From: Deinococcus roseus
Lineage (GTDB): Bacteria; Deinococcota; Deinococci; Deinococcales; Deinococcaceae
Length of the DNA: 36,664 nt
Direction of reading: 5' to 3'
Assembly (NCBI RefSeq): GCF_014646895.1
Contig: NZ_BMOD01000037.1
Span: 1 to 36,664 of the forward strand
Shown: positions 33,301 through 36,664 of the stretch, piece by piece
How positions within the stretch are numbered: position 1 is the stretch's first letter
How the letters are laid out: each line of letters opens with the position of its first letter
Program-made: the position numbers and the translations under genes
Notes under the pieces: model-generated
The model's database searches: none
Told to the model about the DNA's origin: nothing
The model's input: the letters and a program-made list of their open reading frames with translations, nothing else

Positions 33301-34389
33301 TCATCCCATGCGCAGCCTCACCTTTCTGGGTCTGGAAGATCCTGCAACTTGCTGCTCAACCTGTTGCGGAATGGACGTGTGGGTGGGCATGTGGGAAACC
33401 GGTCCAGTGGATTCCCGCACCATCAGTTTCAATTCCAGTCTGGAAGGTGCAAATGTCTTTCCTTCCAGTTTGCAGATCACTGCTGCTGCTGCTGCCTGAC
33501 CCAGCAGTTTGGCAGACTGCCGCACCGTGGTGAGGGGTGGATACACAAAAGCACTGCTGGGCAGGTCATCAAAACCCACCACTGAAACATCCTGTGGAAT
33601 GCGCTTTCCATGGCGTTGCAGGGCCAGTTGCGCCCCGATGGCCGACTGGTCGTTGCAGGCAAAAACAGCTGTGAAGTGCTTGCCAGATTTCAGCAAACGC
33701 TCGGTGGCACGCACCCCGCCTTCCTCGCTGAACAGGGCATCGATCACCAGATCCCTTTGCAAAGGAACGTCACTTTCCTGAAAGGCCCGCAGGTAACCTG
33801 CCATGCGGTCCACCGCGTCGTAGTGGGTGTCCGGGCCAGCAAGGCAGGCAATCTGGCGGTGCCCCAGGTCCAGCAAATGCCGGGTGGCAAGGTATCCTCC
33901 CTGTTCGTTGTCCAGGGAAAGTGAACCCTCCAGACCTTTCACTTCACGGCCCACTGTCACCAGGGGGAGTTGCCCGGAAAGCTCGAGCAGCACATCATCT
34001 TCGATGTAGCCGCCCAGCACGATCAGTGCGTCCACCCTTCTGGACAACAGCACCTCCAGTGCAGCGTGCTGTTTGTCATCCTGCCATTCTTCGGAGACAA
34101 AAATGGGGTGGTAGCCACTGCCCTGAAACCCCTGCTCGATGCCCTGGTGCATCTGCCCAAAGAACGGCGAGGCCATGTCCTGGGTGAGCACCCCGACATT
34201 CATGGATTGCCCTCTGGCCAGAGACTGGGCCAGCAAATTGGGGCGGTAGCCCAGCTTCTCAATGGCGTCCATCACCTGTTTTCTGCGTCTGGCACTGACT
34301 TTCCCGCTGCCATTGATGATGCGAGATACGGTGGCCGTGGAGACCCTGGCTTCGTGGGCCACCATTTCCACAGTGACGGTTTCAGCCAT
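33301..34389 (-). CDS. LacI-family transcriptional repressor (module 2)
   Basis: A 362-residue LacI/GalR protein with helix-turn-helix VTVEMVAHEARVSTATVSRI (5-24), hinge NLLAQSLARGQS and a complete sugar-binding domain (NVGVLTQDMASPFFGQMHQG, RRVDALIVLGGYIEDDVLLE, RHLLDLGHRQIACLAG, VFACNDQSAIGAQLAL, VSVVGFDDLPSSAFVYPPLT). The C-terminal 30 residues are an extra, basic tail absent from the module 1 repressor. Overall it is a paralogue of the gene at 25426. The operator at 34481 lies immediately downstream of a TATACT -10, indicating autoregulation, and matching sites precede the GH30, GH1 and edge genes. It is therefore the best candidate for the regulon repressor. The start at 34389 has no strong ribosome-binding site but is fixed by the helix-turn-helix. 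Confidence 0.95.
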   Translation of the reverse strand: MAETVTVEMVAHEARVSTATVSRIINGSGKVSARRRKQVMDAIEKLGYRPNLLAQSLARGQSMNVGVLTQDMASPFFGQMHQGIEQGFQGSGYHPIFVSEEWQDDKQHAALEVLLSRRVDALIVLGGYIEDDVLLELSGQLPLVTVGREVKGLEGSLSLDNEQGGYLATRHLLDLGHRQIACLAGPDTHYDAVDRMAGYLRAFQESDVPLQRDLVIDALFSEEGGVRATERLLKSGKHFTAVFACNDQSAIGAQLALQRHGKRIPQDVSVVGFDDLPSSAFVYPPLTTVRQSAKLLGQAAAAAVICKLEGKTFAPSRLELKLMVRESTGPVSHMPTHTSIPQQVEQQVAGSSRPRKVRLRMG

Positions 34390-34480
34390 TCAGGGCCTGC
34401 CATCCCAGCGGGTCTTGCAGAGAAGAATCAAAAGAAAGCGGATGTTTCACGGAGAACCGTCCTTTCGGGGTGTGAAGATT

Positions 34481-34504
34481 TGTATGCGCTTACTTTTCAG
34501 TATA
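34481..34504 (-). promoter_or_regulatory. Promoter and operator of lacI (module 2)
   Basis: On the minus strand TATACT (34499-34504) is followed after four bases by the operator AGTAAGCGCATACA (34481-34494). Binding would cover the transcription start. The -35 is poor. Confidence 0.68.
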
Positions 34505-34626
34505 ACCCGATTGTTTTCTGCAAAGCATCCTCAGGTCAGACAGGGCCGCCATCTCCAGAAAGTCTGTGCAGACAGCACAACACAGGCCGGGCCACCAGGG
34601 TCCAGCCTGTCAAAGCGAGGCTCAGG

Positions 34627-35973
34627 TCAGTGCACCACACCCACCCTCAGGAAATCCATGAACCATTCTCCACTGTGCTTGAGGGTGCGTTTCTGGGTTT
34701 CAAAATCCACATGCACCATCCCGAAGCGCTTGTCAAAGCCCTCTGCCCACTCGAAGTTGTCCAGCAGGCTCCAGGCAAAATAACCCTTCAGGGGAAGGCC
34801 TTTTTGCAGCACCTGCAAGCACTCCTGAAGGTGCGCTGCAAAAAACTGCTGGCGGTCGGTGTCCAGCACTTTTCCATTCACCCACTCGTCCTGAAAGGTT
34901 GAACCGTTCTCGGTGATGTAGAGTTTTTCGGGACGGTACTCTGCATGCACCCGTTCCAGCAAGGTGGTCAGGCCCTCCGGGAACACCTCCCAGCCGAAGT
35001 GGGTGCGCTTCACGTCTGGCAGATGCACCTCCTCCACCTCAAACACCCCTGCACCCGTCTGGTGTTTCACCACTTCCCGGTAGTAATAATTGACCCCCAG
35101 AAAGTCCATTTTTGCAGCGATGGTCTGCAGGTCGCCTTCCTGCACGTCTGGAACCTGATCTCCATACAGTGCCCAGGTGTCCCAGGGGTAACCCTTGCCA
35201 TACAGCGGATCCAGAAACCAGCGGTTGCGAAAACCATCATGCCTGCGAACAGCAGCGAGGTCTTCCGGGCTGTCGCTGAAAGGATACACCGGGTGCAAAC
35301 TCAGGGTGATGCCCACCTGGGCGTCTGGTTTGCTGTTTTTGCGCAGCAGTGGGACCGCCAGACCATGCGAGAGGTACACGTGGTGCAAAGCTTGCAAGGC
35401 AAATTTCTGGTCCCGCAAGCCTGGAGCATGCACACCAAACAGGTGTCCGAGCATGCTGGTGCAGAAAGGCTCGTTGTGGGTGATCCAGTGCGACACCCGG
35501 TCCCCCAGCTTCTGGGAGACCACATCGGCATATTCTGCGAAATGGTGGGCGGTGTCCCGGTTCACCCAGCCTCCCTGGTCCTGCAGGGCCTGCGGCAAAT
35601 CCCAGTGGTAGAGGGTCACAAAAGGGTCGATGTTTCTTTGCAGCAACCCATCAATCAGGCGGTCATAGAAATCCAGTCCTTTGGAATTGATCCGGCCCTG
35701 TCCTTCAGGAAGCACCCGCGGCCAGGAGATGGAGAAGCGGTAACTGTTGAGGCCCAGATCCTGCATCAAATCCAGGTCCTGTTCCCACAGGTGGTAGTGG
35801 TCGCAGGCAACGTCTCCGGTTTCTGCATTTTTGATGTTGCCAGGGGTGTGGGAAAAGGTGTCCCAGATGCTCTTTCCTTTGCCGTCTGTGAAAGCTGCGC
35901 CTTCGATCTGGTAACTGCTGGTGGCGCTGCCCCAGCGGAAATCTGCAGGGAATTGTTCGCGTGAGAGGGTCAT
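34627..35973 (-). CDS. GH1 beta-glucosidase
   Basis: A 448-residue family-1 glycosidase (EC 3.2.1.21 type), standard length. It starts FPADFRWGSATSSYQIEGA, the usual GH1 opening, and has YHWDLPQAL, acid/base Glu168 in THNEPF and nucleophile Glu355 in YITENG. The end is typical (GYFAWSLLDNFEWAEGFDKRFGMVHVDF, then TLKHSGEWF). There is no signal peptide, so it acts in the cytoplasm on imported beta-glucosides such as the products of the GH30 enzymes. The ATG at 35973 follows GGAG by six bases; an in-frame extension of 34 residues is rejected. It has its own LacI-controlled promoter 200 bases upstream and lies 237 bases downstream of the start of the LacI gene (same strand). Confidence 0.95.
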   Translation of the reverse strand: MTLSREQFPADFRWGSATSSYQIEGAAFTDGKGKSIWDTFSHTPGNIKNAETGDVACDHYHLWEQDLDLMQDLGLNSYRFSISWPRVLPEGQGRINSKGLDFYDRLIDGLLQRNIDPFVTLYHWDLPQALQDQGGWVNRDTAHHFAEYADVVSQKLGDRVSHWITHNEPFCTSMLGHLFGVHAPGLRDQKFALQALHHVYLSHGLAVPLLRKNSKPDAQVGITLSLHPVYPFSDSPEDLAAVRRHDGFRNRWFLDPLYGKGYPWDTWALYGDQVPDVQEGDLQTIAAKMDFLGVNYYYREVVKHQTGAGVFEVEEVHLPDVKRTHFGWEVFPEGLTTLLERVHAEYRPEKLYITENGSTFQDEWVNGKVLDTDRQQFFAAHLQECLQVLQKGLPLKGYFAWSLLDNFEWAEGFDKRFGMVHVDFETQKRTLKHSGEWFMDFLRVGVVH

Positions 35974-36153
35974 GTCAGGCTCCTTTGCAAGGTGCAAGGG
36001 TGAAGTCCAAAAGGGTGAAGTGAGGCCGCCCTGATTCAGGGCCATGGGTTTCGATCCGGGATTTTGCAATTGCAACCCACCTGCCTGCCTGAGGGCAGCA
36101 CAGGGCTGGAAGTTTTGTTTGTCAGAAGGATTTCTTGAAGGAAATCAAGCATC

Positions 36154-36182
36154 ATTTTAAGTGTAAGCGTGTACAGTGTCAA
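36154..36182 (-). promoter_or_regulatory. GH1 promoter with a LacI operator in the spacer
   Basis: On the minus strand a consensus TTGACA (36177-36182) and TAAAAT (36154-36159) are 17 bases apart. The operator TGTACACGCTTACA (36162-36175) lies entirely inside the spacer, so a bound repressor would exclude RNA polymerase. Confidence 0.85.
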
Positions 36183-36623
36183 TAGAAGAGAAAACCCCTA
36201 TCTGGACTTGATTTTATCGAAATTGGCAAAGTTTTCAACAAGACAGCGCTGAAACATTCCGAAAAAGCGTTTCAGGACTCTGGGTTGGGACAGAGGCCCT
36301 TTTAAACCCTCAGATCCTGAAACAGGCAGAAGTATGTGTCCCAGAAAATAGAAACATATGCCTGGTCAGAACTGGGAATTTTCGCTCAACTGTAAGCGTA
36401 TACAGATGCTGTCTGCTCGGGTGCCTCCAGAAAACACCAGCCAGGGTTCCAGAAGGTGCAGAGATGGTGTCCACACAACAGGGCGAGCCACACCCTCCAT
36501 TTTCTACACAGGATCTTAACAAGGTGCAAAAAAGACCTTAAAACCCCTGGCGCATACTGCCTTTCAAGGTGAACAGCACCGAAAGCCCGACCTTCCCTGC
36601 CACCCCCGAAAGGAAAAACCAAC
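36183..36623. promoter_or_regulatory. Intergenic control region with operator for the edge gene
   Basis: Between the GH1 promoter and the gene at 36624 there is no credible ORF. TGTAAGCGTATACA (36391-36404) is a near-palindromic LacI operator of the module 2 type. TTAACA (36516-36521) and TAAAAC (36539-36544), 17 bases apart, are a possible promoter for the edge gene; the TATACA inside the operator could be another -10. Confidence 0.6.
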
Positions 36624-36664
36624 ATGAAAACCAACCTGCTGAAAACCATCACCACCACCCTCCT
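36624..36664 (+). CDS. Start of a probably exported protein, cut by the window edge
   Basis: The ATG at 36624 follows AAAGGA by about ten bases and encodes MKTNLLKTITTTL, which looks like the positively charged beginning of a signal peptide. With a LacI-type operator upstream, divergent from a beta-glucosidase, a sugar ABC transporter binding protein is a reasonable guess, but only 13 residues are visible. Confidence 0.6.
   Translation, partial: MKTNLLKTITTTL

Noticed and set aside
1..36664. tRNA, rRNA or riboswitch genes
   Set aside because: No cloverleaf ends, rRNA signatures or recognised riboswitch cores were found by eye; the intron is the only structured RNA I can support.

Overview
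The window looks like a chromosomal or megaplasmid segment of a Deinococcus-type bacterium. It has moderately high GC, a DUF4132-type giant protein, a UvrA paralogue, the wreck of an IrrE/ImmA-type peptidase, and a lipoprotein glycosidase regulon under LacI-type control. The genus is an inference from gene content; no rRNA or tRNA is present to fix it.

Region 1 (1-6430) is a pile-up of mobile DNA. The 3' tip of an IS3-family transposase interrupts a large serine recombinase, leaving only its C-terminal part. Next comes a minus-strand IS3-family element that has lost its transposase C-terminus and its promoter-side end. A second, plus-strand IS3-family element (about 2701-6237) follows, and its orfA is split by a complete group II intron (2913-5202) carrying its own reverse transcriptase/maturase. 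Removing the intron restores orfA exactly. A decayed second copy of the same orfB abuts the right end.

Region 2 (6430-18580) is accessory. It holds a J-domain membrane protein with an unrecognised 187-residue partner and a possible 29-residue membrane peptide, a free-standing HNH nuclease, an IS3 orfA remnant, a secreted protein of unknown function, a 1628-residue DUF4132 protein, an ImmA/IrrE-family pseudogene, and long stretches with no convincing gene.

Region 3 (18580-25310) holds an SDR oxidoreductase divergent from an HxlR regulator, an UvrA-like ATPase lacking the UvrB-binding domain, an IclR regulator, and a glutaminase translationally coupled to an unrecognised gene.

Region 4 (25310-36664) is a carbohydrate-utilisation locus. 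Two LacI/GH30 modules are arranged as inverted paralogues (lacI and GH30 on plus; GH30 and lacI on minus) around a diguanylate cyclase that has a LacI-type sugar-sensor domain but no DNA-binding domain. A GH1 beta-glucosidase and the start of a probably exported protein complete it. Six near-palindromic LacI-type operators mark the promoters of the lacI, GH30 and GH1 genes and of the edge gene. The likely picture is that exported GH30 lipoproteins cut a beta-glucan (possibly beta-1,6-linked), cytoplasmic GH1 finishes the oligosaccharides, two repressors sense the sugar, and the same kind of signal may feed c-di-GMP. That last link is inference. This locus and the intron-in-IS nest are the most interesting parts of the window.
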